Program-made: the position numbers and the translations under genes
The notes under the pieces: model-generated
What the model saw: the letters and a program-made list of their open reading frames with translations, nothing else
Told to the model about the DNA's origin: nothing
Databases searched by the model: none
Shown here: one piece after another, positions 7,743 to 15,140 of the stretch
Position numbering within the stretch: position 1 is the first letter of the stretch
Layout: each line of letters starts with the position of its first letter
From: Actinomycetota bacterium
GTDB lineage: Bacteria > Actinomycetota > Rubrobacteria > Rubrobacterales > Rubrobacteraceae
Reading direction: 5' to 3'
DNA: 39,942 bases
Assembly: GCA_902810695.1 (NCBI GenBank)
Contig: CADDYV010000032.1
Span: 1-39,942, forward strand

Positions 7743-8342
7743 GTGGGTAGAACCAGAAGACGGAGCAATCCAAGAAGCTCTGGCAGGAGAAGGTCGCTCT
7801 GGATCTGGATAGCAGCAGTGGTCGTGGCCATTGCCGTGCTCATCGGCGGGCTCGCTTGGGCCTCGCGTCCGGACCCGCTCAAGCCCCAGGCCAACTTTGA
7901 TAACAACGGCGGCACCGGACAGCCCGTAGACGGCATAAAGTGCGCCACCTCAGAGCAGCTCGCCTTCCACATCCACGCCCACCGCGACATCTTCGTGGAC
8001 GGCAAGAAGGTCAAGGTGCCGCAAGATATAGGCATCCCCGGACAGTGTATCTACTGGCTGCACACCCACGATAAAAGCGGCATCATCCACGTCGAGTCTC
8101 CGGTGCAGCGCCAGTACACGTTGGGCAACTTCTTCGACATCTGGGGAGCCCCGCTCTCCAGGGACAAGGTTCTCTCTTTCGACATCAATTCCTCTGAGCC
8201 TCTGCGTATCTATATAAACGGGAAGCGCTATCACGGAGACCCGCGCAAGATACCGATCGAGTCTCACGAGGAGATCGCACTGGTCATCGGCCAGATGAAG
8301 GGCAAGCCTCCGGCATCGTATAACTTCCCCCCGAACTACTAG
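7743..8342 (+). CDS. Membrane-anchored histidine-rich protein, function unknown
   Basis: The 199-residue protein has a basic N-terminus (GRTRRRSNPRSSGRRRS), one transmembrane helix at about residues 20-41 (IWIAAVVVAIAVLIGG), and an extracytoplasmic domain. The domain carries clustered histidines in two motifs, LAFHIHAHRDIFVDGK and YWLHTHDKSGIIHVESP, which look suited to metal binding. Two cysteines (IKCATSE, GQCIYW) could form a disulfide outside the membrane. I recall similar proteins of unknown function in other bacteria but cannot name the family. The start is a GTG at 7743 preceded by GAGAG. It is divergent from guaB3. Confidence 0.75.
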   Translation: MGRTRRRSNPRSSGRRRSLWIWIAAVVVAIAVLIGGLAWASRPDPLKPQANFDNNGGTGQPVDGIKCATSEQLAFHIHAHRDIFVDGKKVKVPQDIGIPGQCIYWLHTHDKSGIIHVESPVQRQYTLGNFFDIWGAPLSRDKVLSFDINSSEPLRIYINGKRYHGDPRKIPIESHEEIALVIGQMKGKPPASYNFPPNY

Positions 8343-8353
8343 GCGTGTGAACA

Positions 8354-8370
8354 ACCGCCTCGCGGGCGGT
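8354..8370. terminator. Small hairpin between convergent genes
   Basis: ACCGCC / GGCGGT with a 5-nt loop (8354-8370) lies between the anchored protein gene (ends 8342) and the GntR gene (ends 8384). It has no T tract on either strand, so it is at best a weak or factor-assisted bidirectional terminator. Confidence 0.3.
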
Positions 8371-8383
8371 ATCGCTCCCCTCG

Positions 8384-9082
8384 CTACCCGGTGCTCGCCT
8401 CCTCAAACCTGCGCCGCTCGGGCTCCCAGTGGCGCACGGCACTTCGGATGTGATCCACCATCAGCCGCTCAGCATCCCCGGCACGCTTTTCAGCGATCGC
8501 GGCGGCGATTTTGCGGTGCTCTTCGAGATCCTCGTACTGCCAGTCTGACACCGCGCTGCGCCGCGAGAGCAGCCGCCGTCCTACTTCAACCAGCCACAGC
8601 GACTCGATGGCCCGCACCAGTTCCGCGTTGCCGGTGGCGCGTGCGAGCGCGATGTGAAAGTCACGGCTGGCGTCGTGGACAGAGATCCCATCCTGCGCAA
8701 TCTCCTCGCGCGCGATCGAGGCATTCAGCTCCTCGATGTCGCTCTCGCTCCGCCGTTCTGCAGCCAGCCGCGCGATACCCGGCTCTAATATGGAGCGTAC
8801 TTCCAGACGTCTCAGCACCGCGTCGAGGCCGAGGTCCGCGACGCGGAAGCCGCGGTTGGAAAGGGGATCCACAAGCCCCTCGCCCGCGAGCCGGCGCAGC
8901 GCCTCACGCACCGGCGTGCGCGAGATCCCAAACCGCTCGGCGAGCTCGACCTGCCCGAGCCTCGCACCCGGCGCTAGATCGCCGCTGAGAACCAGGTCCC
9001 GGATGCGCCGGTAAGCGAGGTCCACAACGGAGTCCACGCGAATCGGATCCGTGTTCTTCCGAGATCGAGAGGCGCCATCCAT
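8384..9082 (-). CDS. GntR family regulator, FadR/FCD subfamily
   Basis: A 232-residue regulator. The N-terminal winged helix (about residues 18-85) has AYRRIRDLVLSGDLAPGARL, the ELAERFGISRTPVREALRRL recognition helix and EGLVDPLSNRGFRVA wing typical of GntR. The C-terminal all-helical FCD ligand domain contains the metal-binding pattern D-x3-H (DASRDFHIALARATGN) and later histidines in EEHRKIAAA and MVDHIRSAVRH. FCD regulators usually sense carboxylic acids or catabolic intermediates and act as repressors. It is transcribed away from the ten-gene catabolic operon and both promoters carry the same palindrome, so it most likely represses that operon and itself. Confidence 0.92.
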   Translation of the reverse strand: MDGASRSRKNTDPIRVDSVVDLAYRRIRDLVLSGDLAPGARLGQVELAERFGISRTPVREALRRLAGEGLVDPLSNRGFRVADLGLDAVLRRLEVRSILEPGIARLAAERRSESDIEELNASIAREEIAQDGISVHDASRDFHIALARATGNAELVRAIESLWLVEVGRRLLSRRSAVSDWQYEDLEEHRKIAAAIAEKRAGDAERLMVDHIRSAVRHWEPERRRFEEASTG

Positions 9083-9088
9083 GAAGCG

Positions 9089-9117
9089 ATAATAAATCTT
9101 GTGGATACATTATTCAA
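9089..9117 (-). promoter_or_regulatory. Candidate leaderless promoter of the GntR gene
   Basis: Minus-strand TTGAAT (9112-9117), a 17-nt spacer and TATTAT (9089-9094) end only 6 nt before the ATG at 9082. Transcription would therefore start at or next to the ATG, giving a leaderless mRNA, which is common in actinobacteria. The palindrome at 9101-9117 covers the -35 and spacer, consistent with autorepression. Confidence 0.45.
9101..9117. promoter_or_regulatory. GntR-type operator, copy 1
   Basis: TGGATA-CAT-TATTCA (9102-9116) is an imperfect palindrome with the same core as copy 2 at 9154-9170 read on the other strand (TGGATACATTATCCA). Size and half-site spacing suit dimeric FCD-type GntR binding. 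Confidence 0.6.
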
Positions 9118-9135
9118 TAATTCGGCGGAGTTCCC

Positions 9136-9164
9136 TTGACAAGCCACACCATAATGGATAATGT
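9136..9164 (+). promoter_or_regulatory. Promoter of the catabolic operon
   Basis: TTGACA (9136-9141), a 17-nt spacer and TAATGT (9159-9164) are close to consensus. The predicted start near 9171 leaves a leader of about 33 nt before the FAH gene. The -10 is buried in operator copy 2. Confidence 0.7.
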
Positions 9165-9170
9165 ATCCAT
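9154..9170. promoter_or_regulatory. GntR-type operator, copy 2, over the operon -10 box
   Basis: ATGGATA-ATG-TATCCAT has perfect 7-bp arms and covers the -10 element at 9159-9164. A bound regulator would block RNA polymerase, so repression of the catabolic operon is the natural reading. Confidence 0.7.
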
Positions 9171-9203
9171 TACACAAACAATTGTGGAGATTTGGGGTGT
9201 AGC

Positions 9204-10085
9204 ATGGGGTTTATCGAGGCTGTTGAGGGCGGCAATACGGTGTGTGTACTCTACGATGGGGTACCGACGTGGGGACGGCGGGCGGGGGATGATATCCTGC
9301 TCGAATCGGGGGTTCGTCTGCCCGAGGCCGAGGCGCGCTATCTGGCGCCGGCGGAGCCTACGAAGATCATCGCCGTTCACCTGACCTACCGAAGCCGACT
9401 GGAGGAGTATGCTGCCCGTCCACCGGCCCAGCCCTCGTACTTCCTGAAGCCCCCAACAACCCTCAACGGCCACCGCGGGGTGGTGAGGCGCCCGCGGGGG
9501 ACGCGCTTTCTCAACTACGAGGGTGAGCTGGCCGTCGTGATCGGCCGTCGCATGAAGGGGGTAGCCATCGAGGATGCTCTCTCCTACGTGGCGGGGTACA
9601 CGTGCGCCAACGATGTCGGGCTGCATGACTTCAGGCACGCGGACCGGGGTTCGATGCTACGCGTCAAAGGCCAGGATGGTTTTCTGCCCCTGGGGCCCGA
9701 GCTGGTGCCCGCGTCCGAGTTCGATCCCACGGCGTTCAGCCTCCGAACGTATCTCAACGGCGAGGTCGTCCAGGAAGGCGGGGCCGACGATATGATCTTC
9801 AGCGTAGCCTACCAGCTCACCGACGTGTGCCGTCTCATCACCCTGGAACCCGGTGACGTCATCCTTACCGGCACGCCCGCGAACTCCCGGCCCATGCAGC
9901 CGGGCGATCTCGTCGAGGTGGAGATCGAGGGAATAGGGCGCCTGAGCAACACCGTCGAGGAGTGGCAGGTAGACCTGTCGGGGCCGGGCGAGCAGCCCGA
10001 AACCTCGGCGAACACGCTGCACGTCGCGCTGGCGATCTCCGAGGAGGAGGCCGAGCGCATGGTGGAGCGAGGAGCTGGCGTATGA
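9204..10085 (+). CDS. Fumarylacetoacetate hydrolase family protein (HpaG-like)
   Basis: A 293-residue FAH-fold enzyme. The C-terminal catalytic domain has the metal-binding acidic set: FLNYEGELAVVIGRRMKGV (E-x-E), GYTCANDVGLHDFRH (Asp) and KGQDGFLPLGPELVP. It also has MIFSVAYQLTDVCRLITLEPGDVILTGTP, the usual signature. FAH-family members in meta-cleavage pathways act as isomerases, decarboxylases or hydratases on ring-fission products (for example 5-oxopent-3-ene-1,2,5-tricarboxylate decarboxylase/isomerase HpaG), or hydrolyse C-C bonds of acylpyruvates. First gene of the operon. The ATG at 9204 fits better than an upstream in-frame TTG; its stop shares ATGA with the next gene. Confidence 0.88.
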   Translation: MGFIEAVEGGNTVCVLYDGVPTWGRRAGDDILLESGVRLPEAEARYLAPAEPTKIIAVHLTYRSRLEEYAARPPAQPSYFLKPPTTLNGHRGVVRRPRGTRFLNYEGELAVVIGRRMKGVAIEDALSYVAGYTCANDVGLHDFRHADRGSMLRVKGQDGFLPLGPELVPASEFDPTAFSLRTYLNGEVVQEGGADDMIFSVAYQLTDVCRLITLEPGDVILTGTPANSRPMQPGDLVEVEIEGIGRLSNTVEEWQVDLSGPGEQPETSANTLHVALAISEEEAERMVERGAGV

Positions 10086-10831
10086 GCTCTCCGGCACAGA
10101 TCCCTGGAGGTAGCAAGGTGAGACCCGTTCTGATTCGCCAGCACGACGACACAACACCGCCCGGCCTGCTCGTGGACTGGTTGCGAGAGCGCGGCATTCC
10201 GTTCGAGGTCCAGCACTCCTGGAATGAGACAGAAGCTCCCGATCCTGCGAATTATTCGTTCGTGGCCTCGTTGGGCGCTCCGTACAGCCCGCGCGACACG
10301 CACGAGCCTGCGGTCGTGGAAGAGTTGAAGTTGATCGGGAATGCGGTAGAGCGTGAAGTGCCCGTGCTCGGGCTGTGCTTCGGCGGAGAGGTGCTCTCTG
10401 CAGTTCTCGGCGGGCGTGTGGAGCAAGCCCCGACGCCCGAGCTGGGCTGGCGTGAGATCGAGACCGACGATCCAGCCATGATCCCGGCGGGTCCGTGGCT
10501 CGAATGGCACTACGAGCGTTTCACGACGCCGCCCGGCGCCGTCGAGCTGGCGCGTACGCCCGACGCGGTGCAGGCGTTCAGGTTCGGGCCGCACCTCGGG
10601 CTCCAGTTCCACCCGGAGAGCACCGTGGAGATCGTCTCCCGGTGGGCGAGCATGGATACCGAACGCCTGGCGGCGCTTGGCATCGAGGATGGAGCGGCGC
10701 TGATCTCCGCTCCGCCCGAGCGTCGGGAGACGGCCAGGAAGGCCGCCTTCCATCTCTTTGACGCGTTCTTGGCCGACGCAGTGGAGGACGGTCCCAGAGA
10801 ATCAGCCGGCCATGCCGGCAGGAAGGAGTAA
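10082..10831 (+). CDS. Class I glutamine amidotransferase-like protein
   Basis: A 249-residue stand-alone GATase1 domain with a complete triad: the nucleophile elbow VLGLCFGGEVLSAVLGG (Cys about residue 99), and LQFHPEST (His-x-Glu near 178). There is no synthase domain. Immediately before a glutamine-synthetase-like ligase, the best parallels are the amidotransferase-like proteins paired with gamma-glutamylanilide synthase in aniline degradation (AtdA2/TdnT type) and, by function, PuuD in putrescine degradation. A role in hydrolysing a gamma-glutamyl amide to release glutamate, or in supplying ammonia, is inferred. The ATG at 10082 overlaps the previous stop (ATGA), with GAGGAG upstream. Confidence 0.8.
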   Translation: MSSPAQIPGGSKVRPVLIRQHDDTTPPGLLVDWLRERGIPFEVQHSWNETEAPDPANYSFVASLGAPYSPRDTHEPAVVEELKLIGNAVEREVPVLGLCFGGEVLSAVLGGRVEQAPTPELGWREIETDDPAMIPAGPWLEWHYERFTTPPGAVELARTPDAVQAFRFGPHLGLQFHPESTVEIVSRWASMDTERLAALGIEDGAALISAPPERRETARKAAFHLFDAFLADAVEDGPRESAGHAGRKE

Positions 10832-10833
10832 TC

Positions 10834-12177
10834 GTGGTTCAAAAGGAGGAGCTCGGAGCCCGGCCGCCCGAGCTATCCGACGCCTCTTTGACATCTGTGC
10901 GGGTGATCTACGCCGACCTGCACGGGGTGGCGCGCGGCAAGGACGTACCCATCGGCGAGTTCGAGCGCGCGATCGAGCACGGGCTGGCGTTCTGCTCGGC
11001 GGTGATGGGCACCGATCTGCGCCACACCCCCGTGGTTGGCGGCGAGGAGGGTTATCCGGACCTGATCGCCTACCCCGACCTCTCGACGATGACCCTGGTT
11101 CCCTGGGAGCCCGGCCTGGCGTGCTGCATCGCCGACCTGCATCCGGTCGGGGAGCACCCGCCGCCAGCCGACCCGCGGGGAGCGGTTCGCCGCGCGGTCG
11201 CCGGATTCGAGGAACTCGGCCTCGCGCCGGTCGTGGGCCCCGAGCTCGAGTTCTTCCTGTGCGAGCGCGACCCGGAGGCCGAGAACGGGGTGCGCCGCTA
11301 CGTGGACAACCTGAGCATGGTCTACACCGTCGGACCGCAGGCCGACCCCCGCGGCGTCGTGCGCCAGATCGCCGAGGCGCTCTCACGTTTGGGCATGGGT
11401 ACGTTCGCCGCCAACCACGAGTTCATGAACTCGCAGTACGAGATCAACCTGCAACACGCGAACGCCCTGACCGCCGCCGACCGCGCCTTCCGCCTCAAGT
11501 GCGCCGTCAAGGACGTCGCCGCGATGCGCGGGCTTATCGCCACGTTCATGGGCAAGCCGTTCAACGACCAGGGCGGCTCCGGCTTCCACATCCACTTCTC
11601 GCTCGAGCGAGAGGGTAAGAACGCGTTCGCCGATGATTCCGGCGCAGAGGGCGTCTCGGCGGAGATGCGCCACTTCACGGCCGGCGTGCTCGCCCACGCG
11701 CAGGGGCTGACGGCTTTCCTGAACCCGACCGTCAACGCCTACCGGCGGCTCGTCCCCGACTCGCTCGCGCCCACCCACGCCAACTGGGGCTGGGACAACC
11801 GCACGGCGTTCGTCCGCATCCCGCCGGAGCGCGGCCGGGCCACGAGGACCGAGGTCCGCGTGGGCGACGGCAGCGCCAACCCGTACCTTGCCATAGCCGC
11901 AGTCCTCTTCGCCGGGCTGCACGGCGTGCGCGAGAGGCTGCCGCTCGGCCCGCCGGTGGGCGGCGACGCGTACGACCTGTCCGGGGAGGAGGCCGGGGGG
12001 AAGCTCCCGGCCACGCTCGAGGAGGCGCTGGACGCGCTGGAGGCCGACGAGGTGCTGCGCGAGGCGATGGGGCCGCAGATAGTCGACACCTTCCTCGCCG
12101 TCAAGCGCTTCGAGGCCGGGCGACACCGCGCGTGGGTCTCGGACTGGGAGATCGCCGAGTACCTTCACCACCTCTAG
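10834..12177 (+). CDS. Glutamine synthetase-like gamma-glutamyl ligase (PuuA/AtdA1-like)
   Basis: A 447-residue glutamine-synthetase fold protein. Metal and substrate motifs are GPELEFFL (Glu pair), the NHEFMNSQYEINL strand, GGSGFHIHFSL (ATP/metal His), LNPTVNAYRRLVP, and TRTEVRVGDGSANPYLA (Arg-x-Glu). The N-terminus (VRVIYADLHGVARGKDVP) matches PuuA-like ligases that join glutamate to an amine with ATP, rather than housekeeping GlnA. Its partner amidotransferase, permease, decarboxylase and aldehyde dehydrogenase genes in the same operon support amine gamma-glutamylation, as in Puu and aniline pathways. It starts with GTG at 10834 behind GGAAGGAG. The amine substrate is unknown. Confidence 0.85.
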   Translation: MVQKEELGARPPELSDASLTSVRVIYADLHGVARGKDVPIGEFERAIEHGLAFCSAVMGTDLRHTPVVGGEEGYPDLIAYPDLSTMTLVPWEPGLACCIADLHPVGEHPPPADPRGAVRRAVAGFEELGLAPVVGPELEFFLCERDPEAENGVRRYVDNLSMVYTVGPQADPRGVVRQIAEALSRLGMGTFAANHEFMNSQYEINLQHANALTAADRAFRLKCAVKDVAAMRGLIATFMGKPFNDQGGSGFHIHFSLEREGKNAFADDSGAEGVSAEMRHFTAGVLAHAQGLTAFLNPTVNAYRRLVPDSLAPTHANWGWDNRTAFVRIPPERGRATRTEVRVGDGSANPYLAIAAVLFAGLHGVRERLPLGPPVGGDAYDLSGEEAGGKLPATLEEALDALEADEVLREAMGPQIVDTFLAVKRFEAGRHRAWVSDWEIAEYLHHL

Positions 12178-12187
12178 GAGGAGGGCC

Positions 12188-13423
12188 ATGACAGACGTAG
12201 CAGAGACCGTACCGCTGGAGGAGATAGACCTCTCCGACCCCGGGGCCTTCGCCGAGCGGGTCCCCCACGAGTGGTTCCGCACCCTGCGCCGGGAGGACCC
12301 CGTCCACTTCAACCCCGAGCCCGAGGGCCCCGGCTTCTGGGCCGTGACCCGCTACTGGGACATCCGGGAGGTCCACCGCCGCTGGGACATCTACTCCTCC
12401 GAGATCGGGGGGACCTCGCTCGAGGACCTGGAGCCCGACCAGATCGAAGCCCGCAAGTCCATGATCGACCTCGACCCGCCGCGACACGACGAGATCCGGG
12501 GCCTCATCAAGAGCCGCTTCGCCCCGCGGGCGGTGAGGGAGTGGGAGGAGCAGGTGCGCGCTATCGCCCGCAAGGTGATAGACCTCGCGCTGCCCAAGGG
12601 CGAGTTCGACTTCGTCCTGGAGGTCTCCTCGGAGATCCCGATGCAGGTCTTCGCCGAGATCCTCGGCATCCCGCAGGAGGAGCGCCGCTACATCATCGAG
12701 CTCGGCGACCACCTGCTCGGCAACCAGGACCCGGAGTTCGCCCGGCCTCCGGAGAAACCCGAGCACCGGCTGCTGCCCTTCTCCAGCCCGGTGGCGCTGG
12801 AGATGTTCGAGTTCGGGCGCAGGCTCGCCGAGGAGCGGCGCCGCAACCCGAGAAACGACATCATCACCCAGCTCGCGTTCGGGGGGCTCACCCAGCGCGA
12901 GTACGACGTCAACTTCGTGCTGCTCGCGGCGGCGGGCAACGAGACCACCCGGCACACCATCACCCACGGCCTGCTCGCCCTGATCGAGAACCCCGACCAG
13001 CTCGAGCGCCTGCGGCGCGACCCTTCCCTCTACCCCGCGGCCGCAGAGGAGATGCTCCGCTGGGCGACCCCGGTCCACCACTTCCGGCGCACCACGACGC
13101 GCGAGACCGAGCTGGCGGGGACCAGGATCCCGGCCGGGGCGAAGGTGACGACCTGGTTCACCTCGGGCAACCGTGACGAGACCGTCTTCGAGAACCCGGA
13201 CACCTTCGACGTCGGCAGAGATCCGAACCGGCACATGACCTTCGGTCCCGGCGGGAAGCACTTCTGCCTGGGCGCCCACCTGGCGCGCCTGGAGGTACGG
13301 GTGGTCTTCGAGGAGCTCCTGCCGCGCCTGCGCTCCGTCGAGCTCGCCGGGCCGGTCAAGCGGCTGCGCTCCAACTTCTTCAACGGCATCAAGCAGATGC
13401 CGGTCCGGGTGGAGGCCGCGTGA
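12188..13423 (+). CDS. Cytochrome P450
   Basis: A complete 411-residue bacterial class I P450. The I-helix motif is LAAAGNETTRHT (oxygen activation, around 240-250), the K-helix ExxR is in EEMLRW, and the haem loop is TFGPGGKHFCLGAHLARLE (Cys ligand about residue 360). The sequence DLDPPRHDEIRGLIKSRFAP is typical of the CYP124/125/142-like actinobacterial group. It is soluble, with no membrane anchor. No ferredoxin or reductase gene is nearby, so redox partners must come from elsewhere. In the operon it replaces the Rieske dioxygenase or amine oxidase of related amine pathways, and probably hydroxylates or dealkylates the substrate. It starts 10 nt after the ligase stop behind GGAGGAGG. Confidence 0.95.
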   Translation: MTDVAETVPLEEIDLSDPGAFAERVPHEWFRTLRREDPVHFNPEPEGPGFWAVTRYWDIREVHRRWDIYSSEIGGTSLEDLEPDQIEARKSMIDLDPPRHDEIRGLIKSRFAPRAVREWEEQVRAIARKVIDLALPKGEFDFVLEVSSEIPMQVFAEILGIPQEERRYIIELGDHLLGNQDPEFARPPEKPEHRLLPFSSPVALEMFEFGRRLAEERRRNPRNDIITQLAFGGLTQREYDVNFVLLAAAGNETTRHTITHGLLALIENPDQLERLRRDPSLYPAAAEEMLRWATPVHHFRRTTTRETELAGTRIPAGAKVTTWFTSGNRDETVFENPDTFDVGRDPNRHMTFGPGGKHFCLGAHLARLEVRVVFEELLPRLRSVELAGPVKRLRSNFFNGIKQMPVRVEAA

Positions 13424-14343
13424 TCTCGCTGCGCCGCATAGACCACGTGAGCCTAAGTACAACCGACCTCCCGGACGCCGCCCGGCGCTGGTCGCTCCAG
13501 TTCGGACTCGTCGAGCGGGAGCGCGACGAGCGCCGGGCGCGCCTAGCCTGCGATGACGAGCCGTTCTCGCTGGAGCTCGTCGCCGCCGAAGCTCCCGGCC
13601 TGGACCACGTCGCCTACGAGCTGCGCCGGTCGTGCACCCCCGACGACGCGAGGAGGCACTTCGACGGGCTCGGGGTCGCGTGGGAGGAGAAGGAGGGCTC
13701 TCTGGAGGTCGCCGACCCGGAGGGCAACCGCGTGCGGGTGCTCCCCTACCGGGAGCCGAAGGAGCGCTGGACGCCGCACGCACGAGCGGCCCGAGATCAG
13801 ATCCTCGGCCACCCCCGCAAGCTCGGCCACGTCAACTTCCTGACCGGTGCGATCTCCGAGGGCGTGGACTTTTACACCCGCGTGCTCGGGATGAGGGTCA
13901 CGGACTGGCTCGGCGACGGCGGCGTGTGGTTCCACGTAAACAGCGACCATCACGTGATGGCGCTGGTAGACAAAGGATATTCCCACTTCCACCACCTCGC
14001 CTTCGACGTGGTGGACATCGGCCAGATGCGGGTCGCCCTCGATCACCTCGGGCGCCACGGCCGCTGGCTGGGCTGGGGCCCGACGCGCCACGGCGTGGGC
14101 GGAAACATCGCCTCCTACGTGCGGATCGTCGAGGAGGAGTGCTTCGTGGAGCTCTACTGCGACATGGAGCAGCTAGAAGCCGACCACGAGCCACGCCGCT
14201 GGCCCGACAACCGCTTCTCCTCCAACACCTGGGGGCCGCTGCCGCCCCGCTCCTACTTCCGCTTCGATGAGGCGGCGATCGCCTCCGAGTGCGAGAGCCT
14301 CGAGATGCTCGGCCAGCCGCTACCACAGGAGGTTTCCAGTTGA
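13420..14343 (+). CDS. Extradiol ring-cleavage dioxygenase (VOC superfamily, two-domain)
   Basis: A 307-residue type I extradiol dioxygenase with two VOC modules. The second module holds a full 2-His-1-carboxylate set: KLGHVNFLTG (His about 137), YSHFHHLAFDVVD (His) and EECFVELYCDM (Glu). Active-site support residues occur in HVNSDHHVMALV. The first module (RIDHVSLSTTDLPDAARRW) is the usual degenerate structural half. Such enzymes cleave catechols next to the hydroxyl pair to a semialdehyde, which suits the aldehyde dehydrogenase and FAH enzyme in the operon. The C-terminal signature deviates from classical catechol 2,3-dioxygenases, so the catechol is unidentified. The GTG at 13420 overlaps the P450 stop (GTGA). 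Confidence 0.85.
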   Translation: MISLRRIDHVSLSTTDLPDAARRWSLQFGLVERERDERRARLACDDEPFSLELVAAEAPGLDHVAYELRRSCTPDDARRHFDGLGVAWEEKEGSLEVADPEGNRVRVLPYREPKERWTPHARAARDQILGHPRKLGHVNFLTGAISEGVDFYTRVLGMRVTDWLGDGGVWFHVNSDHHVMALVDKGYSHFHHLAFDVVDIGQMRVALDHLGRHGRWLGWGPTRHGVGGNIASYVRIVEEECFVELYCDMEQLEADHEPRRWPDNRFSSNTWGPLPPRSYFRFDEAAIASECESLEMLGQPLPQEVSS

Positions 14344-15140
14344 TCCTGAAAGGTTACTCCATCCCCCGCACGAGCACCGGCCGGGCGAGCCTCGTCCCCG
14401 CGCCGCCGTGGCACTACGTGGGCGACTTCCTCGTCGTGGACTACTGGGCCAACCCCGACGCCGTCCGCGCCGTTCTGCCCGAGGACCTCGACCCGCACCC
14501 GGACCCCGGCCGCTGCGCCGCGGTCTTCGCCGACTGGCAGTCGTGCTCCGACGGCGGCGAGGAGCTGCTGGACCCGGTCCGGTCGCACTACCGCGAGTTC
14601 TTCATCGTGGCGAACGCGCTGCTGAACGGAGAGGAAGTTACGACCTGCCCGTTCATCTGGGTGGACCAGGACTTCGCGCTCGCGCGCGGTTGGATTCAGG
14701 GCTTCCCCAAGAAGCTCGGTTCGATCTGGATGACCCGCACCTTCGGCCTGGACCTGCCCGCCGACCCCGGACTCAAAGCCGGGGCTCGTCACGGCGCGAC
14801 GTGCTCGGCGCGAGGGCGGCAGATAGCCGAAGCTACCCTGACCATCGAGGGAGAGAGCGATGACGGCCCGCGCCACAACGCCCCGCCCATCGTCAACGTG
14901 CGCCACTTCCCGCGGCTCGCCGCCGGGCACCACGACGACCCGCAGGTGCACGAGCTGGTCCGCGCCGTAAGCCGCGACCGGGCGATGTCGAAGGTGGTCG
15001 CCGGGCCGGCGACGCTCACCCTGCATCCGGCACCCGGCGAGGAGCACGACACTTTAGCTCCGGTGAGGATAGACCGCGGGTACCGCTTCACGTTCGGCTA
15101 CACGGTAGACGACCTCGAGACCGTAAAGGAGCTCGTATGA
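14340..15140 (+). CDS. Acetoacetate decarboxylase family protein
   Basis: A 266-residue ADC-superfamily protein. The Schiff-base lysine region is intact in RGWIQGFPKKLGSIWMT, equivalent to the YPKKLG motif of clostridial acetoacetate decarboxylase. It shares the PPWHYVGDFLVVDYWANPD entry and the early acidic residues typical of the fold. Members can be decarboxylases or, like Swit_4259 from Sphingomonas, pyruvate aldolase-dehydratases. The start is TTG at 14340, overlapping the dioxygenase stop (TTGA) and preceded at 8 nt by a consensus AGGAGG; a longer in-frame ATG at 14289 lacks such a site. Within this meta-cleavage-type operon it may decarboxylate a ring-fission product or perform the missing retro-aldol step. 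Confidence 0.82.
   Translation: MILKGYSIPRTSTGRASLVPAPPWHYVGDFLVVDYWANPDAVRAVLPEDLDPHPDPGRCAAVFADWQSCSDGGEELLDPVRSHYREFFIVANALLNGEEVTTCPFIWVDQDFALARGWIQGFPKKLGSIWMTRTFGLDLPADPGLKAGARHGATCSARGRQIAEATLTIEGESDDGPRHNAPPIVNVRHFPRLAAGHHDDPQVHELVRAVSRDRAMSKVVAGPATLTLHPAPGEEHDTLAPVRIDRGYRFTFGYTVDDLETVKELV

Noticed and set aside
12101-13783. 560-codon open frame on the minus strand across the P450 and dioxygenase genes
   Set aside because: High-GC antisense shadow: low-complexity Arg/Pro/Gly-rich translation, no domain, and it overlaps two clearly real genes.
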